From assembly GCF_021742065.1 (NCBI RefSeq), contig NZ_JAKKIE010000003.1, positions 103,105 to 167,104 of the forward strand: DNA of 64,000 bases. Reading direction: 5' to 3'. Made by a program: the position numbers and the translations under genes. Positions 43,219 to 52,700 of this stretch are shown piece after piece. Source of the stretch: Rhizorhapis sp. SPR117 (lineage in GTDB: Bacteria > Pseudomonadota > Alphaproteobacteria > Sphingomonadales > Sphingomonadaceae). The notes below the pieces were generated by a model that did not search any database, was not told where the DNA came from, and worked only from the letters and a program-made list of their open reading frames with translations. Numbering within the stretch: position 1 is the stretch's first letter; every line of letters starts with the position of its first letter.

Positions 43219-43252
43219 CCGGCTTCCGCCCGCTCTTGGGCGGGAGCCGGTG
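43219..43252 (+). terminator. Stem-loop after the phasin gene
   Basis: A 14-bp stem (ACCGGCTTCCGCCC with GGGCGGGAGCCGGT, one U-G pair) and a 6-nt loop begin 20 bp after the stop. The T-run after it is short (GCTCTTG). It probably ends the phaB-phaP transcript. Confidence 0.6.
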
Positions 43253-43285
43253 CTCTTGAATCGAAGCGGGGACCGGCGAAGCAAC

Positions 43286-44752
43286 ATGGCGGATCTGACG
43301 ATCACAAGGATCGCGCGGCGTGGCGGCGTCTTCACGCCCGTTCTCGCGGCCCTGCCGATGCTTCTGGCCGGCTGCTCGTTCGCCCCTGCGCATGTCCGCC
43401 CGCCGCAGCCCGTGCCGCAGGCCTATGCCGCCGCGCCCGCCGCCGGGCTCTCCGTCGCCCAGGTCGGCTGGTACGATTTCTTCCGCGAGGAACAGCTGCG
43501 CGCGCTCATCGCGGCAGCGCTCGATAACAACCGCGACATCCGGGTCGCTTCCGGACGCGTCGCCGAGGCTCGGGCGGCATGGCGGATCCAGGGGTCGGCG
43601 CTCTATCCGGAGCTGGACGCGGTCGCGACCGGAACGCGGGGACGAACCCCGGCCGATCTGTCGGGGTTCGGGCAGGCGGTCACGGGAAACCAGATCTACG
43701 CCCAGCTGAGCGCCGGTTGGGAAATCGACTTCTGGGGCCGCCTGCGCAATCTCAACGAGGCGGCGCGGGCGCAATATCTGGCGACGGAAGAGGCGCGACG
43801 CGCGGTCGCCACCGACCTCGTCGCCCAGGTTGCCAACGGCTATCTTCTCGAGCGCGAATATGAGGAGCGCGCCGAACTGGCGGTCCGGACGATCAAGACC
43901 CGCGAGGACGCGCTCCGAATCATGCGACGGCGCTACGAGGTCGGGTCAGGTTCGAAGCTCGAGATGACGCAGGCGCAGACCCTGCTGGCGCAGGCCCAGG
44001 CGGCGCTGCAGGCGCTCGATCAGGATCGCGCGGTCAACCGCAACGCCCTGGCGCTGCTGGTCGGGCGGCCCGTCGACATCCCGCCCGGGCCGCTCCGCCT
44101 CGCGGAAGCCGCGCCCGAGGTGGCGCTGCCCACGGGCCTGCCGTCGGCGCTTCTCACCAATCGACCCGACATCGTGGCGGCCGAATATTCCCTGCGCGCA
44201 GCCGAAGCGAATATCGGCGCCGCGCGCGCCGCTTTCTTTCCCAATATCAGCCTGACAGGCGCCTTCGGCACCGCGAGCAGCGACCTGGACGGCTTGTTCA
44301 AGGATGGAAGCCTGTCCTGGAATTTCACGCCGACCTTGAGCCTCCCCTTGTTCAATGCCGGACGCCTCAAGGGTAACCTCGACGTGGCCAAAGCCCGTCA
44401 GGTGATCGCCGTCGCAGATTATGAGCGGACGGTGCAGGCAGCATTTCGTGACGTCTCCGACGCACTCGTCCGGCGCCGGCAACTCGGCCTCCAGATCGAG
44501 ACGACGCGGACCATGCTTGCGGCGTTGCGCGAACGCGCGCGGCTCGCGCAGCTGCGCTTCGACAACGGCCGCTCGGCCTATCTCGAGGTTCTCGACGCGC
44601 AGCGCGACCTGTTCGACACCGAGCAGGCGCTGGTCGAGCTTCGGCGGGCCCATCTCGCGAGCGCCGTCGCCCTCTATGCGGCGCTGGGCGGCGGCTTCGT
44701 CCAGAACCCTGCCTTCGACATCAACGCAGCTCCCGGGAATCGAGCACAATGA
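43286..44752 (+). CDS. OprM/NodT-type outer-membrane efflux lipoprotein
   Basis: The 488-residue protein has a lipoprotein signal (VLAALPMLLAGC) and two outer-membrane efflux domains: GWYDFFREEQLRALIAAALD, SAGWEIDFWGRLRNLNEAA, and the second repeat RAAEANIGAARAAFFPNISL, FDNGRSAYLEVLDAQRDLF. It forms the trimeric exit channel of a tripartite pump. The start ATG 43286 is inferred from the signal peptide. It overlaps the HlyD gene by 4 bp. Confidence 0.92.
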   Translation: MADLTITRIARRGGVFTPVLAALPMLLAGCSFAPAHVRPPQPVPQAYAAAPAAGLSVAQVGWYDFFREEQLRALIAAALDNNRDIRVASGRVAEARAAWRIQGSALYPELDAVATGTRGRTPADLSGFGQAVTGNQIYAQLSAGWEIDFWGRLRNLNEAARAQYLATEEARRAVATDLVAQVANGYLLEREYEERAELAVRTIKTREDALRIMRRRYEVGSGSKLEMTQAQTLLAQAQAALQALDQDRAVNRNALALLVGRPVDIPPGPLRLAEAAPEVALPTGLPSALLTNRPDIVAAEYSLRAAEANIGAARAAFFPNISLTGAFGTASSDLDGLFKDGSLSWNFTPTLSLPLFNAGRLKGNLDVAKARQVIAVADYERTVQAAFRDVSDALVRRRQLGLQIETTRTMLAALRERARLAQLRFDNGRSAYLEVLDAQRDLFDTEQALVELRRAHLASAVALYAALGGGFVQNPAFDINAAPGNRAQ

Positions 44753-45822
44753 CGACCCCTCAGAAGAAATGGATCATAAGGGGCGGCATCGCCGCGACGG
44801 CTGTTGCGGTCGGCCTCATCCTGTGGCTGCTGCTCAGGCCCGCCGATCTTCCGGAGGGCATTGTCGGGGGCAACGGACGGATCGAGGCGATCGAGATCGA
44901 CGTGTCGGCCAAGACCCCGGGACGCATCCGCGACATCGTCGCCGATGAGGGCGACTTCGTGAAGGCAGGCCAGGTCGTCGCGCATATGGACGTCGACGTC
45001 CTCAACGCCCAGCGCTCCGAGGCTCAGGCTCAACTCGCCCAGGCTCTCAATGCCATCCAGATCGCGCAGAGCCAGGTGGCGCAGCGCCAGAGCGAACGCG
45101 CGGCGGCGCTTGCCGCCGTCCGGCAGCGCGAGGCCGAACTCAACGCCGCCCGCAAGCGGCTCGCCCGCTCGGAAACGTTGGCGCGCGAGGGGGCGACCGC
45201 GGTTCAGGAACGCGACGACGATCAGGCGCAGGTCGAGGGCGCGACGGCGGCGGTCGAGGCGGCGCGCGCGCAGATGGCGGCGGTCGACGCGGCCATCGGC
45301 ACCGCGCGCAGCCAGGTGATCGGCGCGCGGTCGAACGTCGACGCCGCGCGCGCGACGATCGAACGGATCGAGGCGGATATCCGCGACAGCGACCTGCGCG
45401 CGCCAGTGGCTGGGCGTGTTCAGTATCGCGTGGCTCAACCAGGCGAGGTCGTCGCGGGCGGCGGGCGGGTGCTCAATCTCGTCAACCTCGGCGACGTGTA
45501 CATGACCTTCTTCCTGCCCGAGACGGTGGCGGGGCGCGTGGCGCTGGGAAGCGAGGTCCGGATCGTGCTCGATGCCGCGCCCGATTACGTCGTACCGGCC
45601 AGGGTCTCGTTCGTGGCCGATGTCGCCCAGTTCACGCCCAAGACGGTCGAGACGGCCAGCGAGCGGCAGAAGCTGATGTTCCGCGTCAAGGCGCGGATCG
45701 ATCCCGCCTTGCTCGAACGCCACATCACCCAGGTCAAGACCGGGCTCCCCGGCATGGCCTATGTCCGGACCGACCGCGAGGCGCAATGGCCGGCGAAGCT
45801 GACCGTCAACGTATCGCGATGA
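44749..45822 (+). CDS. HlyD/YhiI-type membrane fusion protein
   Basis: The 357-residue adaptor has one N-terminal membrane anchor (about 11-30), a biotinyl-lipoyl-like half ([20 protein letters not shown]), a long alpha-hairpin rich in Ala, Gln and Arg (about 85-205), and the second lipoyl half ([20 protein letters not shown]) with a beta-barrel. It joins the RbbA/YhhJ exporter to the outer-membrane channel. ATG overlaps of 4 bp on both sides show translational coupling. Confidence 0.92.
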   Translation: MTTPQKKWIIRGGIAATAVAVGLILWLLLRPADLPEGIVGGNGRIEAIEIDVSAKTPGRIRDIVADEGDFVKAGQVVAHMDVDVLNAQRSEAQAQLAQALNAIQIAQSQVAQRQSERAAALAAVRQREAELNAARKRLARSETLAREGATAVQERDDDQAQVEGATAAVEAARAQMAAVDAAIGTARSQVIGARSNVDAARATIERIEADIRDSDLRAPVAGRVQYRVAQPGEVVAGGGRVLNLVNLGDVYMTFFLPETVAGRVALGSEVRIVLDAAPDYVVPARVSFVADVAQFTPKTVETASERQKLMFRVKARIDPALLERHITQVKTGLPGMAYVRTDREAQWPAKLTVNVSR

Positions 45823-48590
45823 CTGCGAGCGGCACGACGGAGAGCGCCTCGCCGGAACCGGCGGCGCGCCTTTCCGGGGTCGGCATCCATTATGGCAAGA
45901 CGCTGGCGCTCGACGACGTCGACCTGGAGATCCCGGCCGGGCGCATGGTCGCCTTGATCGGCCCCGACGGGGTCGGCAAGTCCACGCTGTTCTCGCTCGT
46001 CGCGGGCGCCCGGGTCATCCAGAAGGGGCGGGTCGAGGTGCTGGGCGGCGACATGAGCGACAGGGGGCACCGCGAGCTGGTGTGCCCGCGGATCGCCTAC
46101 ATGCCGCAGGGACTCGGCAAGAATCTCTATCCCACCTTGTCGATAGCCGAGAATCTGGAGTTCTTCGGCCGTCTCTTCGGCCAGGACGCGGACGAGCGCG
46201 ACCGGCGGATCGCCGATCTTCTCGATAGCACCGGACTTGCCGAGTTTCGCGATCGTCCCGCCGGCAAGCTGTCGGGCGGCATGAAGCAGAAGCTGGGGCT
46301 GTGCTGCGCGCTGATTCACGATCCTGATTTCCTGCTGCTCGACGAGCCGACCACGGGCGTCGATCCGCTCTCACGCGCGCAGTTCTGGGACCTGATCGAT
46401 CGCATCCGCGCCGGACGGCCCGGCATGAGCGTGCTGGTCGCCACCGCCTATATGGAGGAGGCCGCGCGGTTCGACTGGCTGGTGGCGATGGACGCGGGAC
46501 GGATCCTCGCGACGGGAACGGCGCAGCAGTTTTACGAGCGGACCAATACCACGACGCTGGAGCAGGCCTTCATTGCGCTGCTGCCCGAGGAGCGTCGACG
46601 CGGTCACAAGGCCGTGACGATCCCGCCGCGCAGCGACGGACGCGAGGCCGAGATCGCCATCGAGGCCAAGGGACTGACCATGCGCTTCGGCGAATTCACC
46701 GCGGTCGATCATGTCGACTTTCGGATCGAGCGGGGCGAGATCTTCGGCTTCCTCGGCTCCAACGGCTGCGGCAAGTCGACGACGATGAAGATGCTGACCG
46801 GCCTGCTCAAGGCGAGCGAGGGTCAGGCGTGGCTGTTCGGGCGCGAGGTCGAGAATGACGACATGGCGACCCGCCGGCGCGTCGGCTACATGTCCCAGGC
46901 CTTCTCGCTCTATTCCGAGCTCACCGTCCGGCAGAACCTCGAACTGCATGCGCAGCTTTTCCACGTCCCCGCCGCCCAAATTCCCGCGCGGATCGAGGAG
47001 ATGGCCGGACGCTTCGGCCTGACCGAGATCATGGATGCGCTGCCGGACGCGCTCCCGCTCGGCCAGCGGCAGCGCCTGAGCCTCTCGGTCGCGATGATCC
47101 ACAAGCCCGAGATGCTGATCCTCGACGAGCCGACCTCGGGCGTCGATCCGATCGCGCGCGACCAGTTCTGGCAAATGATGATCGACCTGTCCCGCAACGA
47201 CAAGGTGACGATCTTCATCTCGACCCACTTCATGAACGAGGCCGAGCGCTGCGACCGCATCTCGCTGATGCACGCGGGCAAGGTGCTGGTCAGCGATACG
47301 CCGGCGGCGATCGTCGAGAAGCGCGGCAGCAAAAGCCTCGAGGACGCATTCATCAGCTATCTGGAGGACGCGGCGGGCATAGACGAAAGCGCAGAGACGG
47401 GAACGGCGGCCGCCGCACCGGCCGTCGAGACAAAGGACCAGCCCGCTTCGTCCTTCTCCCGCGCCTTCAGCCGCCGGCGCATGATGAGCTACAGCCGGCG
47501 CGAGGCGCTGGAGCTTCGTCGCGATCCGATCCGCGCGACGCTCGCCCTTTTGGGGAGCGTGCTGCTCATGTTCATCATGGGGTACGGCATCAGCATGGAC
47601 GTGGAGGATCTGCCCTTCGCGATCCTCGACCGCGACGGAACCACAACGAGCCAGAACTATGCGCTCAACCTGGCCGGCTCGCGCTATTTCATCGAACGCC
47701 CGCCGATCACCGATTACGCCCAGCTCGACAGGCGCATGCGCTCCGGCGAACTCAGTCTTGCGATCGAGATCCCGCCCAACTTCGCCCGCGATCTGAGGCG
47801 TGGCGATCCTGTCCAGGTCGGCGTGTGGATCGACGGCGCGATGCCGCAGCGCGCCGAGACCGTGCAGGGCTATATCCAGGCGTTGCACGCTCAGTGGCTG
47901 AGCGAGACGGCGACGCAGGAACTGGGCGTTCGGCCATCGGCGGGCCTCATCACCATCGAGACCCGCTATCGCTATAATCCCGACGTCAAGAGCCTGGTGG
48001 CGATCGCACCTGCGGTCATTCCCGTCCTGCTGCTGCTGTTCCCCGCGATGCTGACGGCGCTCAGCGTCGTGCGGGAGAAGGAACTCGGCTCGATCATCAA
48101 CTTCTATGTCACGCCGATAACGCGGATCGAATTCCTGCTCGGCAAGCAGCTTCCCTATGTCGCGCTCGCCATGCTGAACTATGTCCTTCTGGTGTTGCTG
48201 GCGGTGCTGGTGTTCCGCGTGCCGATCACCGGCAGCGTGCTGGCCATGACGGTGGGGGCCTTGCTCTACACGCTGTCCGCGACGGCGATCGGACTGCTCT
48301 TCTCGATCTTTATGCGCAGCCAGATCGCCGCGATGTTCGCCACGGCGATCGGCACCATCCTGCCGGCGGTGCAATTTTCCGGGCTGATCAATCCGGTATC
48401 GTCGCTCGAGGGGGCCGGAGCATTCGTCGGCGCCATTTTCCCGACCACCCATTTCGTCACCATCTGCCGTGGCGTCTTCTCCAAGGGCCTGGGTTTCGGC
48501 GATCTCGTCCGGCCGCTTCTCGCACTGGCCGTGGCGGTGCCGGTGCTGTTGGCGCTGTCGGTCGCGCTTCTCAAAAAGCAGGAGAGCTGA
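45819..48590 (+). CDS. rbbA: RbbA-type fused ABC exporter (two ATPase domains plus permease)
   Basis: The 923-residue protein has two ATPase domains and a C-terminal ABC-2 permease. The first (about 15-265) has Walker A GPDGVGKS, signature [12 protein letters not shown] and [12 protein letters not shown]. The second (about 285-530) has GSNGCGKS, the altered signature [12 protein letters not shown], and [12 protein letters not shown] with [20 protein letters not shown], as in RbbA. The permease has six helices after residue 555. E. coli RbbA was described as ribosome-bound, but the operon layout here argues for efflux. Confidence 0.93.
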   Translation: MTASGTTESASPEPAARLSGVGIHYGKTLALDDVDLEIPAGRMVALIGPDGVGKSTLFSLVAGARVIQKGRVEVLGGDMSDRGHRELVCPRIAYMPQGLGKNLYPTLSIAENLEFFGRLFGQDADERDRRIADLLDSTGLAEFRDRPAGKLSGGMKQKLGLCCALIHDPDFLLLDEPTTGVDPLSRAQFWDLIDRIRAGRPGMSVLVATAYMEEAARFDWLVAMDAGRILATGTAQQFYERTNTTTLEQAFIALLPEERRRGHKAVTIPPRSDGREAEIAIEAKGLTMRFGEFTAVDHVDFRIERGEIFGFLGSNGCGKSTTMKMLTGLLKASEGQAWLFGREVENDDMATRRRVGYMSQAFSLYSELTVRQNLELHAQLFHVPAAQIPARIEEMAGRFGLTEIMDALPDALPLGQRQRLSLSVAMIHKPEMLILDEPTSGVDPIARDQFWQMMIDLSRNDKVTIFISTHFMNEAERCDRISLMHAGKVLVSDTPAAIVEKRGSKSLEDAFISYLEDAAGIDESAETGTAAAAPAVETKDQPASSFSRAFSRRRMMSYSRREALELRRDPIRATLALLGSVLLMFIMGYGISMDVEDLPFAILDRDGTTTSQNYALNLAGSRYFIERPPITDYAQLDRRMRSGELSLAIEIPPNFARDLRRGDPVQVGVWIDGAMPQRAETVQGYIQALHAQWLSETATQELGVRPSAGLITIETRYRYNPDVKSLVAIAPAVIPVLLLLFPAMLTALSVVREKELGSIINFYVTPITRIEFLLGKQLPYVALAMLNYVLLVLLAVLVFRVPITGSVLAMTVGALLYTLSATAIGLLFSIFMRSQIAAMFATAIGTILPAVQFSGLINPVSSLEGAGAFVGAIFPTTHFVTICRGVFSKGLGFGDLVRPLLALAVAVPVLLALSVALLKKQES

Positions 48591-48591
48591 G

Positions 48592-49716
48592 ATGCGGCAG
48601 GCAGCCAATATCCTCCGCCTCGGGATCAAGGAACTGCGCAGCCTGTGGCGCGATCCGATGATGCTGGTGCTGATTGTCTACGCCTTCTCGCTCGGCATCT
48701 ATGTGGCAGCCTCCGCCATGCCCGAGACCTTGCACAAGGCGCCGATCGCGATCGTCGACGAGGACCAGTCGCCGCTGTCGAACCGGATCACCGGGGCCTT
48801 TTATCCGCCGCACTTCACGCCGCCAGCGTTGATCTCGCTGGGCGAGGTCGATCCGGCCATGGACGCCGGGCGCTACACCTTCGCGCTCGATCTGCCGCCC
48901 GATTTCCAGCGCGATGTCCTCGCCGGCCGTCAGCCGACCGTCCAGCTCAACATCGACGCCACGCGGATGAGCCAGGCCTTCACCGGGGGGGGGTATATCC
49001 AGCAGATCGTCCAGGGCGAGGTGTCCGAATTCATGCAGGGGACCCGCGCCACGGCCGCGCCGCCCGCCGACCTCGCGCTGCGCGCCCGCTTCAATCCGAC
49101 GCTGGCGCAGAGCTGGTTCGGATCGGTGATGGAGATCATCAACAACGTCACCATGCTCTCGATCGTGCTGACCGGCGCGGCGCTGATCCGCGAGCGCGAG
49201 CACGGCACAATCGAGCATCTGCTGGTAATGCCCGTCACACCGTTCGAGATCATGGCGAGCAAGGTCTGGGCGATGGGGCTCGTTGTCCTGCTCGCCTGCG
49301 CCTTCGCGTTGCTCGTGGTGGTCGAGGGGATATTGAAGGTGCCGATCGAGGGATCGATTGCGCTGTTCCTGGCCGGCGCCGCGCTACACCTGTTCGCGAC
49401 CACGTCGATCGGCATCTTCATGGGCACGATCGCGCGTTCGATGCCGCAGTTCGGGCTACTGCTGATGCTCGTGTTGCTGCCGCTCCAGCTGCTTTCCGGG
49501 GGCATGACGCCGCGCGAGAGCATGCCCGAGATCGTGCAAACGGTGATGCTCGCCGCGCCGACGACGCATTTCGTCAAGCTGGCCCAGTCGATCCTCTATC
49601 GCGGCGCCGGACTGGATGTCGTCTGGCCCCAATTCCTCGGGATCATCGCGATCGGTGCAATCTTCTTCCTGATTGCCCTTGGACGCTTTCGCAGGACGAT
49701 TGGCATGATGGCGTGA
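48592..49716 (+). CDS. yhhJ: YhhJ-type ABC-2 transporter permease
   Basis: The 374-residue permease has an N-terminal helix (MMLVLIVYAFSLGIYVAASA), a large periplasmic loop, and five C-terminal helices with EREHGTIEHLLVMPVTPFEI and LLSGGMTPRESMPE, which are family hallmarks. It pairs with RbbA. CAGGAGAGCTGAG precedes ATG 48592, one base after the rbbA stop. It closes the four-gene efflux operon and converges with the large hybrid kinase gene 48 bp away. Confidence 0.92.
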   Translation: MRQAANILRLGIKELRSLWRDPMMLVLIVYAFSLGIYVAASAMPETLHKAPIAIVDEDQSPLSNRITGAFYPPHFTPPALISLGEVDPAMDAGRYTFALDLPPDFQRDVLAGRQPTVQLNIDATRMSQAFTGGGYIQQIVQGEVSEFMQGTRATAAPPADLALRARFNPTLAQSWFGSVMEIINNVTMLSIVLTGAALIREREHGTIEHLLVMPVTPFEIMASKVWAMGLVVLLACAFALLVVVEGILKVPIEGSIALFLAGAALHLFATTSIGIFMGTIARSMPQFGLLLMLVLLPLQLLSGGMTPRESMPEIVQTVMLAAPTTHFVKLAQSILYRGAGLDVVWPQFLGIIAIGAIFFLIALGRFRRTIGMMA

Positions 49717-49764
49717 TCCAGGTCTCGCCACGACACGAGGGCTCGATCTCTGGTGACAATGGAG

Positions 49765-52700
49765 TCAATGCGCGGTCAGCACCAGACGGACGAGTTCCGC
49801 AACCGAGGTCGCGCCCATTTTCTTCATGATCAGCGCGCGGTGACTTTCGACGGTGCGCTGGTTGATCCGAAGGCTGGCCGCTATTTCCTTGTTGACCTTG
49901 CCGGCAAGAATCAAGTCTAGCACCTGGCGCTGGCGCTTGGTCATGCTCGCGAGCGCTTGCGTAGCGCTGGCGCGCGATTCGGACTCTTCGGAGGCTATCC
50001 TTGCCCGCTCGAACGCCCGGTTGATCGTCGCGATCAGTTGAGCCGGGTCGACCGGCTTCTCGATGAAATCTATTGCCCCAGCCTTCATGGCCGTCACCGC
50101 CGTCGCTATGTCGCCTTTCCCGGTGATCATGCATATGGAGAGTCGGCTGTCGCGCCCCTTGAGATGTTCAAGAACCTCAAGGCCGCCCATGCCGGGCATG
50201 TTGGCATCAAGGATCAGGCATCCCTGCATTCCGGGGCTGTCGGCCTTCAGAAGCGATTCGCCGTCGGAATAGGTTTCGACCTGATAACCCTTGATCTCCA
50301 AGAGCTCGCGAAGCGTGTCGCGTATGCCCCGGTCGTCATCCACGACGAACACCCTCAAGTCGGACGAGGCGGAAATCCGCTCAGGAGCGGCCGGCGATTG
50401 GGGCGACGCCGCGAGCAGTCGGGCGACCATTCCGGCCAGACGATCGCCCGTCACCGGCTTTGCGAGGTGGAACTCGCCGCGTCTCGTGATCGCCTGGAGA
50501 GTGACCGTTGAAATGTCTCCGGTGAGCACGATTGCCGGCAGCTTTGCATTCAATGCCTTGCGAATATTGTCGATAGCTGCGAATCCGTCTGCGCCGTCGG
50601 GCAAGCTATAGTCCGCGATCAAAAGATCCGGCGCCTCCGCTACCTTATAGACTGCGTCCAGCGCCTCCTGCCCATCGGCCGCCAGCACCACATGATGTCC
50701 AACGCCGCTGAGAAACATTCCGAGCATTTCCCGGACGGGAGCGTCATCCTCGATGACGAGAATTCTCCCCTTGCGCGAGGGTATCATGCCGCCATCCGCC
50801 CGCAGCTCCATTGTCCTGTGATCGGCGCTCCTGTCGGTCCCGATCGGCACCTTGATTTTGAATGCCGAGCCCTTGCCGACGCGCGAGCAGACATCGATCG
50901 GGTGGTCCAGAAGCTCGCCCAGCCGGCGAACGATCGACAGCCCGAGCCCGAGCCCGGGGTTCGGGTCCGGTGTGGCCATACCGCCCGTTCGATGGAACTC
51001 GTTGAAGATCGTCGGTAGGTCTCCCTCAGGAATGCCCGCGCCCGTGTCCCAGACCTCGATGGATAGCCTGTCGCCATGGGCGCGGCAGCCAAGAAGAATC
51101 TTGCCGCGCCTTGTGTATTTGAAGGCGTTGGAGAGCAGATTGCGGAGCATTCGTTCAAGGAGGTGTTGGTCGCTTTTGACCAGTCTCTTAGATGGGATCA
51201 CCCGCCATGCCACGCCCGCCGCCTCGGCGTGGACGGCGAATTCGCTCCGAAGCCGATCGAGAAGGTCATGGATGGGAAATGCATCCACTTGCGGGAGGAT
51301 CGTACCCGCCTCGAGCTGGTTGTTGTCGAGCATCGAATCCAGCAGGCCGTTTAGCCCATCGAGGGTCTCGCCCGCTCTCTTCATCAGTTGCACCGTCTCC
51401 GGGTCGACAACCTTTTGCTCGATGATTCCACGCAGCAGCCGAAGCGTCTGCAATGGCTGACGCAAATCGTGGCTGGCCGCGGCGAGAAAGCGGGATTTCT
51501 CGAAATTGGCCTCTTCGGCCGCCTTCCGTGCATCGACGAGCGCCTGCTCGGCCTCGACACGCTCGGTGATGTCGTCGATGGCGACCAGAACCCGCCGTTC
51601 GTCCGCCGGGCGGTTCTCGATCTCGCGCGCGCGCAGCATCAGGACCCGGCGGCCGCGGCCCTTCCGCTCGATCTCGATCTCATGGTCCTGTGCGATCTTG
51701 CCGGCGCGAATCTCGTCGATAAACCTATCCAGTCCCGGGACGCCCAGTTCGCCAGCACCCGATTGTCCTAAGGTGCGTCCGAGCGTGTCCTCGGCGGTTG
51801 CGGCAAAATATCGGTAAAAGGATGTGTTCGCCGAGACGATGCCCATGCTGCCATCGAGGACGACAAGGGGCTCTCGGATCGTATCGATTATGCTCACGGC
51901 ATAATTTCGGGCGTCGCGAATCTGCTCTTCCACGACCTTCATCTGGCTGACGTCGGAGAAAGTTATGATGATGCCGGCAACTTGATCGTCCTGCGTCCGG
52001 ATCGGAAGGATCCGCCGGATGTACCAGGCGTCATTCTCTGCCTTGATCTCCCGCTGAACCGGCGAGAGATCGCGCAGGACGAGACCGGCGTCGTCAAGGA
52101 GCGTTGCATCGGTGCGCGGCAATGCGAGGTTGGCAAGCGGCCGCCCGACATCGGTGTCTATGATTCCAAAGAGCGTCTTTGCGCTCGGCGTGAAGAACCG
52201 GATGTTGAAATCCCGGTCAAGGAAGAGCGTGGCAATGTCCGTGCTGTTCAGGATGTTCTGCAGGTCGCTGGCGGTGCTGCGCTGCTTCTCCAGGGCTATC
52301 TGAAGCTGGCCGTTGACAGTCGTCAGCTCCTCGTTCAGCGATTGCAATTCCTCCTTCGAGGTCTGGAGTTCTTCGCTGGTCGCGTGAAACTCCTCGTTGA
52401 CCGACATCGCCTCTTCATTGTTCGCCCTCAGTTCCTCATTCGCATGCTCCAGTTCGCGGATCGTCTGTTCCAGCTCCTGGCGCGTGGTTGCGACGTCATT
52501 TTCAAGCTCGGCGATCCGCGCCGCATCCGACAGCGACCGCGGAGAGCGCCGCACTTTGGCCTTGTGCCCGGGTTCATCGAAAAAGCTGACCAGGAGCAGT
52601 TCCTGGCCTTCCACATCGAGCGGTCTGACGGTAGCGGTCGCGAAAAACGTCTTGCCGTCGCGTCTGATTTCGGCACCCGTGGCGGTCACCGCCTCATGTC

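Noticed and set aside
46371..48629. A long open frame of 752 codons on the minus strand opposite rbbA
   Set aside because: It lies wholly antisense to a well-recognised gene and is Arg/His/Gln/Asp-rich with no known domain, as high-GC shadow frames are.
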